Of a stretch of DNA of 64,000 nucleotides, positions 32,901-37,140 are shown piece by piece. The stretch comes from an uncultured Saprospiraceae bacterium (GTDB lineage: Bacteria; Bacteroidota; Bacteroidia; Chitinophagales; Saprospiraceae): positions 1 to 64,000 of the forward strand of contig CALFBG010000026.1 in the NCBI GenBank assembly GCA_937951685.1, in the 5' to 3' direction. The notes under the pieces were generated by a model. That model was not told the origin of the DNA, searched no databases, and saw nothing but the letters and a program-made list of their open reading frames with translations. A program made the position numbers and the translations under genes. How positions within the stretch are numbered: position 1 is the first letter of the stretch; each line of letters opens with the position of its first letter.

Positions 32901-33649
32901 AAGTATCGAAAGGGGCGAAACTGAAATTCTTCATGGATAAAGCGTTGAGCGAAGCTTTGACACAACTCGCACAAGAAGAAGGCGTAACCTTATTCATGTT
33001 GTTACTCTCTATCTATAAAACTTTATTACATAAGTACAGTGGACAAAAAGATATCAGTGTAGGAATTCCGATTGCGAATAGAACACATCAAGAAGTAGAA
33101 CCTTTAATCGGGTTTTTCTTGAATACCCTCGCGCTACGAGATCAGATAGATCAAAACGTGAGTTTCCAAGAATTATTACACCAAGTAAGACAAACTACTT
33201 TAGAAGCTTATACCCATCAAGATATTCCTTTTGAAAAAGTATTAGAACGGGTTAAGCCGGTGCGTCAAGCGAATCGAGCACCATTATTTCAAGTCTTCTT
33301 TACGATGTTGAACCAATGGTCCGAACCCAACGCGATGGGAGATGACTTAGTCGTAGATGCAGCCGAAGAAGACAACTTAGGGGAAGACTCCATCACAGAA
33401 ATGGAAACGGGATCTAAGTTCGATATTACCTTGTATGCTTTGACGGAAGGCAATAGAATTGGTTGCTTATTTGCGTACAACGCAAGTTTATTCCGCGAAG
33501 AAAGAATGAAAGATATGGCGGCTCATTTTCAACAATTAGCTAGATCGATTGTAGCGCATCGTCAAACCACAATCGGAGAATTAAGCTACTTGTCCGCAGA
33601 AGAGCGAGCAGCGCAAGAGAACGAGTTGATGGAATTTTTTAACGACTAA
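17909..33649 (+). CDS. NRPS2: dock-C-A(Ile)-PCP-E-C-A-PCP-C-A(Asp)-PCP-C-A(Ser)-PCP-C
   Basis: A 5246-residue, four-module synthetase with an extra terminal C domain. A lysine-rich TubC_N-like docking segment covers residues 1-65. Module 1: DCL-type C (ELSPLQQGML; HHILWDG at 214), A near 683, PCP Ser1076 (GGDS), E with HHFAVDG at 1259. Module 2: DCL-type C (HHILIDG at 1740), A near 2219, PCP Ser2602. Module 3: LCL C (HHIASDG at 2790), A near 3270, PCP Ser3660. Module 4: LCL C (HHIASDG at 3844), A near 4333, PCP Ser4726. Last: LCL C (HHIATDG at 4915) with no A or PCP after it. Codes: DGYFLGVVYK (Ile-like), DAPAMGAVCK (unknown), DLTKVGHIGK (Asp), DVWHLSLIDK (Ser). The GGDS/GGHS carrier motifs agree with where E occurs. 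The terminal C must work with A-PCP-TE on NRPS3, beyond the racemase gene. Confidence 0.96.
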   Translation: MKHFIAKLKKLNLFLVEKEGDLILKGLKGKLSAEDVATIKKNKDIINFIKTNKPALIDYLKEQRAKDSVTQLNLKDVSAIYELSPLQQGMLFHGLYDSTSSAYTEHFNFNFPEGLDIPAFKASWEYVLKNHSILRSCFIYDQLSIPVQCVFNQVVLPFEVIDYSDLKGDALEQKLAAFVKADLEKGFDFKEAPLMRITLVKTDDQAYKMIWAHHHILWDGWSVPIMMDEMLSAYEALLNGEEPEAIEEDHYEDYIKYINAKDKFKEEQFWKTYMQGFETPSLLPFIGNTPERNKGGKNTKEINLMLDQKYTEKLKQYAQKNHLTTNTIIQGVWSFLLSKYTGNQDTTFGAIVSGRPTDLVGAEQKVGLYINTLPLRSTMKEEQSVSEWLTELQEGHTKAREYQYTSISKVQKWSGIQGEFFDSILVFENYPIGDVLESDWALNAEVWQEKEQTNYLVSIAVAVTDQTHIKFLYNADLLAQAYAETIKGHFETVLDEIVILEKKDLNEVEMLTKAERLQLLSDFNDTALDYPQEKTIIDVFQERVAAHPDRTAVVFGDESLTYQELDERSNQMAHCLLAKGVKYQDRVGILSYRGLEMIISTFGVLKCGATYVPLNIDYPLKRLEYLLGDSSVSHVIYSHDGLLIKSNLADHDFVGSDDLKDYPTHLPGVRLSPQSIAYVMYTSGTTGEPKGILVNQQNILKLAYDTVEIAVRPDDRVMQWSNFSFDGSTYEIYSTLLNGACLHMIDEQAAQDPSRLAAVIRDQKISVVFMTTALFNGFVDFDLDALKGLRKLLFGGELVSVPHVKKALKVLGSDIMVHVYGPTETTVYATYYPIHACKEDRVPIGRPLSNTSAYILHPNGQLAGVGVAGELCIGGDGVSMGYLNRNALTEEKFIKNPFLGETANNEHPVLYKTGDLVCWLPDGNIDFIGRRDAQVKIRGYRIELGEIETAMQESPLVNKCVVLAKADANGNKKRLVAYVVPTGTFDKVEIQNYLKSQIPEYMVPSIMVEMDDLPLNLNGKVDKKALPEPDTSTIAANEFVAPQTEVEISIAEVWKKLLNLKQVGIHDNFFELGGDSIICIQVVSRIKRAGYQLQPRDLFKHQTIAELAQLIKGNSNTIVAEQGMLTGTAALLPIQQWFLDKNYASLSHFNQENLFAIDKNIAAEHLDQMVKALVRQHDALRFEYTQADGLWIQTYGKHEPSLDIVDLTEITTNNLGEEITKVCQENQESLDLETGVLIKAVLMKTPASETHNRLFIVIHHFAVDGVSWRIILDQLFLGIEALGKGEALDLGMKSSSFRQWVATLADYSVTDRIQAQLSYWQNIVNNYQPLPLDFTDETPSLGSDADGCAVSLDEDLTQALLQEVNQSYHTEINDILLSALAMTISSWSGQENVIVGLEGHGREHVSSEIDTTSTVGWFTNLYPIALSVAPEITEGNLIKSVKEQLRAIPQKGMGYGLLRYLHPSEDIRTSLANGKWDIVFNYLGQLDNVVDTSTWLMEAEESAGTSVADDYPFDNKLDIGAAISGGKLSVTWVYSKKDFEATTINELSAAYLENLTRLIRHCQQKEQTELTACDYGLAPEVSYQELDQFLDTEENGVARRNLVDSIYRLSPLQEGMLFHHLYDKSLTAYTEQLVLDFPSGVKIDAFRASWEYVISKHSILRTAFFNDEFSIPVQCAYKATNLPFEVLDFSQVPASELEAKWDAFLDADIERGFDFTQAPLMRVNLVKTEKNAYKMLWTFHHILIDGWSIPILVEDLLMAYEEFSKGATDLATVEKILNKKEDRYEDYIKYIGARDEFVEKAFWKKYMDGFEEPTLLPFVDNAIDRNKGGQMREMYLNYDHALTEKIKNYAQAKRITVNTLVQGVWGFLLSKYTSSNDTVYGVTVSGRPADLTQAEERVGLFINAMPVRVKLDPNKSIEAILSTLQQEHTAAREFQYTALNDIQKWNNIQGDLFDSLLAFENYPLGDVVDKEWDLEVENLEIKEQTNYLFSMAITLSDVLNIKFGYNLSLLQREFAEMIKAHFELVIDEIVVQEKLNFSDIELLTAAEKELLLETFNDTSVDYPEGKTSVDLFEEQVKLRPDNIAVAFNEERLTYRELNERANQLANHLRTQGIREESIVGICISRSVEMIVSIMGVLKAGAAYLPIDAGYPQERIDYIVNDSKTNVVVTDTTHSDLFAHFGNVALTLIDKDWDEIAKESIENVQTNLKATNLAYIIYTSGSTGRPKGVMIEHASKVNIICDHIRLFGVTEKDRLTQFVSLSFDASIPEVFMSLCSGACLVVLSKEVIDDQDLYIEYIKAQGVTLASLPSGYLSLFDVDQLSHLRAIMTGGDIANVKTAVQCAKSSDFINAYGPTECTVCAAAYKVKVTDENRVALPIGKPCSNTQIYILDQNLQLLPPYAEGEICIGGLGVARGYLNRPELTAEKFIPNPFNPAERIYRTGDKGKWLPGGDIAFLGRIDDQVKIRGHRIELGEIEAVLDALAMVKKGLVLAKKDSVGNKRLVAYILPEGAYDKAAIETGLKATLPDYMVPAIFMELSEIPLTSNDKIDKKALPNPAIEELMAQAYVAPSNEIETTLTEIWQRILNLERVGVMDDFFELGGHSLLATRVISAIRKELKTELAIKDLFLNPTIATLAKFILASGRHTSLPEVVAMERPAQIPLSFSQNRLWFVDKMGGSVNYHMPVILRFEGDLDLEAMEYAFNTIVNRHEILRTVYQEIDGIGYQVVLPENQWSIDRLVAADLAAEVNAKTIANLVDKEIVKPFDLAKDHMLRTSLLDLGQQEYILAIVMHHIASDGWSMTIFVKELVELYEAKKEQREFSLPALPIQYIDYTLWQHKYLNGDALESKLQYWEDKLSGLEPINLPLDFPRPATQSTNGATINFNIDQKTTEALQQLAKAQGVTMYMLLMAIMKVLLYRYSGQEDVCIGSSVANRTQAEIENLIGLFVNTLALRSDLSGNPSFKDHLAAVKQTVLEGLANQEVPFEKVVDRVIKRRDRSRSPLFQVLLVLQNNEKVDSQELTDVTLSGEEFEYATSKFDLSFFFGEDEDGMKVDVIYCNDLFLPTTIQGMIAHFTTLLAAVVNNPTETIGALEILAATEKKQLLEEFSEKSVDYPAEETLVDWFERQVATTPDDIAVAFESKTLSYAALNDQANRLAKHLIDNYAIQPDDLVGIMMESSELSIVSMLGIMKAGAAYVPIDVAYPMDRKAYIIEDTKVKAIIIHSDSLFDVIELSLPIFSIDIQLDDLEAAQQEDLRPVKLTPDHLAYVIYTSGSTGQPKGVLVTHRNLTDYLSGLFAQIDLSNCKNFGLMSTMSADLGNTVLYGGLMSGGAVHVFSKASLTNADFIQNYFKENAIDCIKIVPSHWKALETEAGILLPQQAIVFGGEKLSVDLVNKIKVAAPTLKVVNHYGPTETTIGKLLHHVDFDHTYTSIPIGKPFSNTCIYVVGQNNTLCPVGVPGELLIGGVGVARGYLNLPEQTQERFIPNPFQKEGEGQLLYRTGDLVCMLADGSIDFRGRVDSQVKIRGFRVELGEIEKMLEQSSEVEQAVVITQSDVSGTQRLVAYIVPSGDFHKENIQTFLSNRLPEYMVPSIMMELEKLPLTANGKIDKKALPNPDVSSLVKTEYVAASTEMEIHLVKIWKEILGVDRIGIMDDFFELGGHSLLAIRVVSAIRQEMSIEIDIADLFDYITVATLAAYLETKDVITLLPPVTAVTRPSNIPLSFSQERLWFLDQLEGSTHYHIPSVQKFGSDLDQTALAYAFEAMINRHEVLRTVFVEEDGQAYQRILEEGLWNLAYAEKLNLSEEALELEVEAIIAKAFDLSKDHPLRATLLKVSESEYLVVLVLHHIASDGWSNAIFFGELMELYEAKQANRTPALAALKIQYADYAIWQRTHLSGEVLEQKLQYWEKKLKGVEALNLPTDYVRPAIQSTKGAHLFFEMDPKLSRQIKTLAKAEGVTMFMLLLSAFKVLLYKYTGQDDISVGSPIANRTQVEIEALIGFFVNTLTLRSDLSENPSFDEVLRQVKATTLEAYNHQDVPFEKIVDRVVDQRDMSRTPLFQVMFILGNNLDLSTVERTSGTTEVEEMDEAATMTEQFDYEISKFDLSFNVSERANGLSVGIEYCSDLFAPTTIERMMKHYEMLLSSITLKPTAKIDQLGILSAVEKQQILFDFNDTESTYPTDQTLVDLFEAQATAIPMAIAVVFEEEEITYQDLNERANQVAHYLRKAGLQNEDLVCICIDRSVEMMVGILGILKAGGAYVPIDPSYPAERMNYILQDTATDFAITNSAARGFLETAKVENVVLLDEDWRKIANEAKTNLDLELTPENLAYIIYTSGSTGEPKGVMNQHSGIVNRLLWTQEQYNLISGEDVILQKTTFCFDVSVWELFWPFIAGVKLVFARPDGHKDNNYLKAIIEAQQVTTMHFVPSMLEVFLPDVAADECQSLRRVLCSGEALKPNHVAAFKKHLGHVELHNLYGPTEAAIDVSYWAVPTTETRIDKVPIGKPVANTKLYVLDKQGQLCPVGVPGELHIAGIQVARGYHNRPTLTAERFIEDAITENATTKLYKTGDFTRWLENGDIEFFRRLDDQVKIRGFRIELGEIEAKLQELALVHSSIVVAKEDAAGDKRLVAYIIPNGAYNKKAIQVALKKQLPDYMVPAIMMELEAFPLTSNGKIDKKALPNPDVSGLLGNEYVAPRNETEAQLAEIWSNLIHVEKIGIHDNFFELGGHSLLATRLVSEIRKTIQKEVPIREIFLKPTIASLADYIVLEARSSLLPTITVQERPERIPVSFSQERLWFIDKIEGKSTHYHIPMITKFKGELDFDKLSSAFKDIVNRHETLRTVFEEIEGQAYQKIMEEDQFNLTFVDFSESYNAADETDLEVYADQYVNQPFDLAKDHLMRAQVVKLSAEENALIVVTHHIATDGWSGPIFLNELSEIYTAKMENRLPDLPELKIQYADYALWQRSYLSGDILEEKLNYWNDKLSGTEVLNLPTDFELTTAKVSKGAKLKFFMDKALSEALTQLAQEEGVTLFMLLLSIYKTLLHKYSGQKDISVGIPIANRTHQEVEPLIGFFLNTLALRDQIDQNVSFQELLHQVRQTTLEAYTHQDIPFEKVLERVKPVRQANRAPLFQVFFTMLNQWSEPNAMGDDLVVDAAEEDNLGEDSITEMETGSKFDITLYALTEGNRIGCLFAYNASLFREERMKDMAAHFQQLARSIVAHRQTTIGELSYLSAEERAAQENELMEFFND
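19494..20999 (+). other. Adenylation domain NRPS2-A1, Ile-like (code DGYFLGVVYK)
   Basis: Read from FDGSTYE, VFMTTALF, LLFGGEL and HVYGPTETTVY. It is one residue from the classical Ile code DGFFLGVVYK (Tyr for Phe at 239). The E domain after it should give D-Ile or D-allo-Ile; Val or Leu remain possible. Confidence 0.7.
24088..25570 (+). other. Adenylation domain NRPS2-A2, unassigned (code DAPAMGAVCK)
   Basis: Read from FDASIPE, ASLPSGY, IMTGGD and NAYGPTECTVC. The ending AVCK is shared with several aromatic-amino-acid codes, but Pro at 239 and Ala at 278 are not familiar. The pocket looks neutral and open. The usual NGK of motif A10 is NDK here. Confidence 0.6.
27238..28749 (+). other. Adenylation domain NRPS2-A3, Asp (code DLTKVGHIGK)
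   Basis: Read from SADLGNT, IKIVPSHW, IVFGGEK and NHYGPTETTIG. It equals the classical Asp code exactly. It is closely similar to NRPS1-A2 over the whole substrate-binding half, which suggests duplication. No E domain follows, so L-Asp is expected. Confidence 0.9.
30433..31950 (+). other. Adenylation domain NRPS2-A4, Ser (code DVWHLSLIDK)
   Basis: Read from FDVSVWE, MHFVPS, VLCSGEA and NLYGPTEAAID. It equals the classical Ser code exactly. No E domain follows. Confidence 0.9.
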
Positions 33650-33687
33650 AAAGCCTCCAAGTATTATTAATTAAAAAAAGAAGAATT

Positions 33688-34440
33688 ATGAGTAGTTATA
33701 CCAAAACAGCGGACGTGCAGGAAGAAGAAGTTTTAGGAGTAGTTGGAGGAATGGGGCCTTTAGCTAGTGCCGAATTTGTGAGTAGATTGTATAAATACTT
33801 TTCTTTTGGTTCGATGGAACAGTCTGCGCCATTTGTCATTCAGTATTCGAATCCAGGAATTCCGGATCGTTCTACGAATTTCTTAAAAGGGGAAACGCAG
33901 TGTGTTTATGATGGTTTACTCAAAGCCTTAGAAGTACTATATCGAGCGGGTGCAACTAAATACGTGATTTGTTGCTTTACGATGCACCACGTCGTAGCAC
34001 AATTGCCAAGCTATTTTAAAGATCGAATCATTTCTTTGGTAGACGTTACGGTAAAGAGTATTCAACGCCGGGAAGGAAAGTTTCTATTCTTAGCAACGAA
34101 GGGAACGCACCAAATGAAAGTATTGGAAGCACACCGTGATTGGGATAAGATTAAAGACAAAGTTTGCTTTATGTCGGAAGCACATCAAGAAGCCTTACAT
34201 GGTTTTATTTACAAATACTTAAAAAGAGGTGTACCGCCGATTGCTGTTAGTGCGCGCGTACTTGCAATTGTTAAACAATACGAAGTATCTGGATTTATTG
34301 CGGGATGCACAGAGATTCATTTACTGACAAGCCTAGGGAGAGATGAACAATCGTTTTTCTATCCGTACTCGATTATTGATCCACTAGATATTATTGCGAG
34401 AAACCCATTATTGGTAAAAGCTCAAACCAAGGCTAAGTAA
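33688..34440 (+). CDS. Aspartate/glutamate racemase family protein
   Basis: A 250-residue, cofactor-independent racemase of the Asp/Glu/hydantoin family. The N-terminal GVVGGMGPLAS (17-27) is typical of aspartate racemases. The two catalytic cysteines appear to be Cys96 in CCFTMH and Cys207 in AGCTEIHLL. The first motif is normally CNT(A/M)H; Phe97 replaces the Asn. It probably makes D-Asp or D-Glu. It starts 38 bp after NRPS2 and ends 12 bp before NRPS3, so it is translated with them. It lies exactly between the C domain and the A domain of one split module. McyF of the microcystin cluster is an established example of an NRPS-linked racemase of this family. D-Asp from NRPS1 is already explained by an E domain, so this enzyme more likely serves another residue. 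Confidence 0.88.
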   Translation: MSSYTKTADVQEEEVLGVVGGMGPLASAEFVSRLYKYFSFGSMEQSAPFVIQYSNPGIPDRSTNFLKGETQCVYDGLLKALEVLYRAGATKYVICCFTMHHVVAQLPSYFKDRIISLVDVTVKSIQRREGKFLFLATKGTHQMKVLEAHRDWDKIKDKVCFMSEAHQEALHGFIYKYLKRGVPPIAVSARVLAIVKQYEVSGFIAGCTEIHLLTSLGRDEQSFFYPYSIIDPLDIIARNPLLVKAQTKAK

Positions 34441-34452
34441 ATTTTAAAAAAA

Positions 34453-37125
34453 ATGAATACGGATTTTAAAAATATCATTGATTTATTTGAAGCTCAAGTA
34501 GCAGCTTTTCCAGATCACCTAGCTATTGCTGGAGGAGAAGAAAAGTGTACTTATGCGGATTTAAAAACGGCGACGGATGAGTTAGCGAAGCACCTGACTT
34601 ACTTTGGTAGTGCTCGCGAAGAACTCTGTTTCGTCTTTGTCAAATCAGCAATGGCAACGGCAAAATCTTTGATTAGTATTCTGAAAGCGGGTAAAATTTT
34701 CGTTCCGATTAATCCGGAATTTCCAAATGCTTTAATCCAGAAGTTAATTCTTGATTATCAACCGAGTTGGATCATTTTAGCACCTGAAAACTTGCAGCGA
34801 CTCGAAAGAATTAGCGAAGGCTTAAAAGCACAAAGTTTTACGGCTTGTTATTACGATTTATCGCCTTTGGAAGATCATACCGCTTTGTCGAAATTTGACT
34901 TCATCTCCACCGATAAAAAAATCCCCGTTGATACGGTGGCGCAGCCTAGCTTGAAAGCAGATGATCCATGTTACATTTATTTTACCTCGGGATCAACAGG
35001 AGTACCGAAAGCAATTCTTGGTGCTTTTAAAGGAATTAATCATTTTATTGATTGGGAAATCAATTATTTAGATCTTCCCCAACACGTAAAAGTAAGTCAG
35101 TTTGCAGCACCTAGTTTTGACGCTTTCTTAAGAGATTTGTTCGTGCCGTTGTGTACCGGTGGTACTTGTTGTATTCCACCACAAAAAGAAGGAATTCTTG
35201 CGTTGGATGAAGTAATAGATTGGATTGATCGCGAAGGCATTCAACTCATTCACTGCGTACCTACCGTACTTAGAGAACTCATTAGTTTGAATCAAAAGAC
35301 TCCTTTACAGCCTAAAGCTTTACAATATGTATTGCTCTCCGGAGAAAGTTTATACGGGGAAGATGTACAAAACTGGAAAGCTGTTTTTGGAGATCAAGTA
35401 CAGTTGATTAATTTGTACGGAGCATCAGAGACGACAATGATCAAATTTGCTTACAAAATAGATTACCTCCGCGATACGGAGCACAGTATTCCAATCGGTC
35501 AGCCAATCTCAGGATGTAAAGCGATTATTTTAGATGAAAATATGATGCCTTGTAAGCAAGGAAACGTTGGAGAAATTTATGTACGCACAGCTTATCGTGC
35601 ATTAGGGTATTATCAAAATCCAGACTTGACGGCAAAGGTATTTGTCAAACACCCTAAGATTAAAGATCCGAACGATTTATTATATAAAACGGGAGACTTG
35701 GGGATGGTTAGAAAAGATGGGAACTTTGAGTTTCGGGGAAGAAAAGACTTTCAAGTGAAAATCAGAGGGGTACGAGTTGAGTTGGGCTCAATTGAAGCAC
35801 TTTTACTGCAACACGAGATTGTAGAAGATGCAGTTGTAATTTATGATCAAGATAAAAAAGTACTTGCTGCTTGCCTCAAAATAGGGGAAGAGGTAGCCGT
35901 CGAGGCGAGTGATGTAAAAGCTTATTTGCTACAATATACACCCCACTATATGGTGCCCGCACATTATATCTTTTTGGATGCTTTTCCTAAAAATTCTAAT
36001 GGAAAAACAAACCGTAAGGTCTTAGAGCAGGAATTAAAGCAATTGATTAAAATGAAAAGTGTGCCTTTCTTGGCACCTCGAAATAAAACAGAAAGAGCGC
36101 TTGTTACCATTTGGAAAGAGCTACTAGATGTATCGCGCGTGAGTGTGTATGATAATTTTTTCGAATTAGGAGGATATTCTTTATTGGCGACTAGAGTTGT
36201 ATCGGCAATTAAAAGAGACCTAGAAGTAGATATTAGCCTCAGGGAGTTATTTGAAAATCCTACGATTGAACAACTAGCTGACTTTGTGGAACAAAAAGAG
36301 AAAAGTAGTTTTGTTTTTGGAAATGGGTTCAAAGAAAATGCTTTGATGTTGCCTTTGAATAAACTCAAAAATGAGCAACGGACTATTTTTATGTTACCCC
36401 CCATTTTGGGCTCATCAATTATTTATTATCCCCTTGCGAATAAATTTGAAGATGAAGGCATCAATTGCATTGGTTTTCAATTTAAAGGTTTCGACCGAGA
36501 TGATGATTTTCACAATAGCATTGAAGAAATGGCGAAAGCTTACTACGATGAAATGATGGATCTGATTATAGACAAAACAGAGCCTATTATTTTATTCGGA
36601 TTTTCTATGGGCGCTTTAATTGCTTTTGAAATCGTACGCTTACTTGAAAAAGATGGACTAAGCTGCGAGAAGCTAATCTTGGTGGATAAAAACCTTCCAA
36701 CAAATAAAACTTGGAATTATCAAAAAATGAGAAAAGCCTTAGATCGAAAAGTGGTTAAAGCACTAAATTCATCAGGTGACGAAGTGGAAGGAATTATGAC
36801 GATGCATTTGAATGATTACGAAGTAGATTTTCCACCGAATGAACTTGAACGGATTACAACTTTACTAGAACATTCCCAAACGGTTTTAGAAGCATATAAG
36901 CCAGGGAAAAATAAAATTAAAGCGGACATTTTAGCATTAGAAGCTAATAAAGTCAAAAAGAGAACTGAAAAGAAAATGCAGGATTGGAAGCAAATGACGA
37001 ATGGTGCCTTAGAACATCATTACATTCTATCAAACCACTTTAGAATTTTAGAGTTTCATTTGCTCCCCAAGATTGTAGATTTATCAATGAAATTTATCGA
37101 AGAAAAAACTTTTTCTAATTATTAA
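34453..37125 (+). CDS. NRPS3: A-PCP-TE termination protein
   Basis: An 890-residue synthetase that starts directly with an A domain (about 5-530; SGSTGVPKA from 179). It continues with a PCP, Ser576 in GGYS rather than GGHS/GGDS, and a C-terminal thioesterase (about 635-890). TE triad candidates are Ser718 in GFSMGA, Asp745 in LVDKN and His862 in SNHFR. There is no C domain, so it must accept the peptide from the terminal C domain of NRPS2. The A domain is odd: motif A5 reads YGASE (322-326) instead of YGPTE, and the code is DARHLSLMIK. The TE should release the chain by hydrolysis or macrocyclisation; the cyclic-peptide exporter next door favours cyclisation. It lies 12 bp after the racemase. 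Confidence 0.95.
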   Translation: MNTDFKNIIDLFEAQVAAFPDHLAIAGGEEKCTYADLKTATDELAKHLTYFGSAREELCFVFVKSAMATAKSLISILKAGKIFVPINPEFPNALIQKLILDYQPSWIILAPENLQRLERISEGLKAQSFTACYYDLSPLEDHTALSKFDFISTDKKIPVDTVAQPSLKADDPCYIYFTSGSTGVPKAILGAFKGINHFIDWEINYLDLPQHVKVSQFAAPSFDAFLRDLFVPLCTGGTCCIPPQKEGILALDEVIDWIDREGIQLIHCVPTVLRELISLNQKTPLQPKALQYVLLSGESLYGEDVQNWKAVFGDQVQLINLYGASETTMIKFAYKIDYLRDTEHSIPIGQPISGCKAIILDENMMPCKQGNVGEIYVRTAYRALGYYQNPDLTAKVFVKHPKIKDPNDLLYKTGDLGMVRKDGNFEFRGRKDFQVKIRGVRVELGSIEALLLQHEIVEDAVVIYDQDKKVLAACLKIGEEVAVEASDVKAYLLQYTPHYMVPAHYIFLDAFPKNSNGKTNRKVLEQELKQLIKMKSVPFLAPRNKTERALVTIWKELLDVSRVSVYDNFFELGGYSLLATRVVSAIKRDLEVDISLRELFENPTIEQLADFVEQKEKSSFVFGNGFKENALMLPLNKLKNEQRTIFMLPPILGSSIIYYPLANKFEDEGINCIGFQFKGFDRDDDFHNSIEEMAKAYYDEMMDLIIDKTEPIILFGFSMGALIAFEIVRLLEKDGLSCEKLILVDKNLPTNKTWNYQKMRKALDRKVVKALNSSGDEVEGIMTMHLNDYEVDFPPNELERITTLLEHSQTVLEAYKPGKNKIKADILALEANKVKKRTEKKMQDWKQMTNGALEHHYILSNHFRILEFHLLPKIVDLSMKFIEEKTFSNY
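34465..36036 (+). other. Adenylation domain NRPS3-A, unassigned (code DARHLSLMIK)
   Basis: Read from FDAFLRD, IHCVPTV, VLLSGES and NLYGASETTMI. Arg at 239 and His at 278 put positive charge in the pocket, which would suit an acidic substrate. Next to the racemase gene this suggests D-Asp or D-Glu, but I know no matching code. Confidence 0.6.
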
Positions 37126-37140
37126 CTAAAAAATATACTT

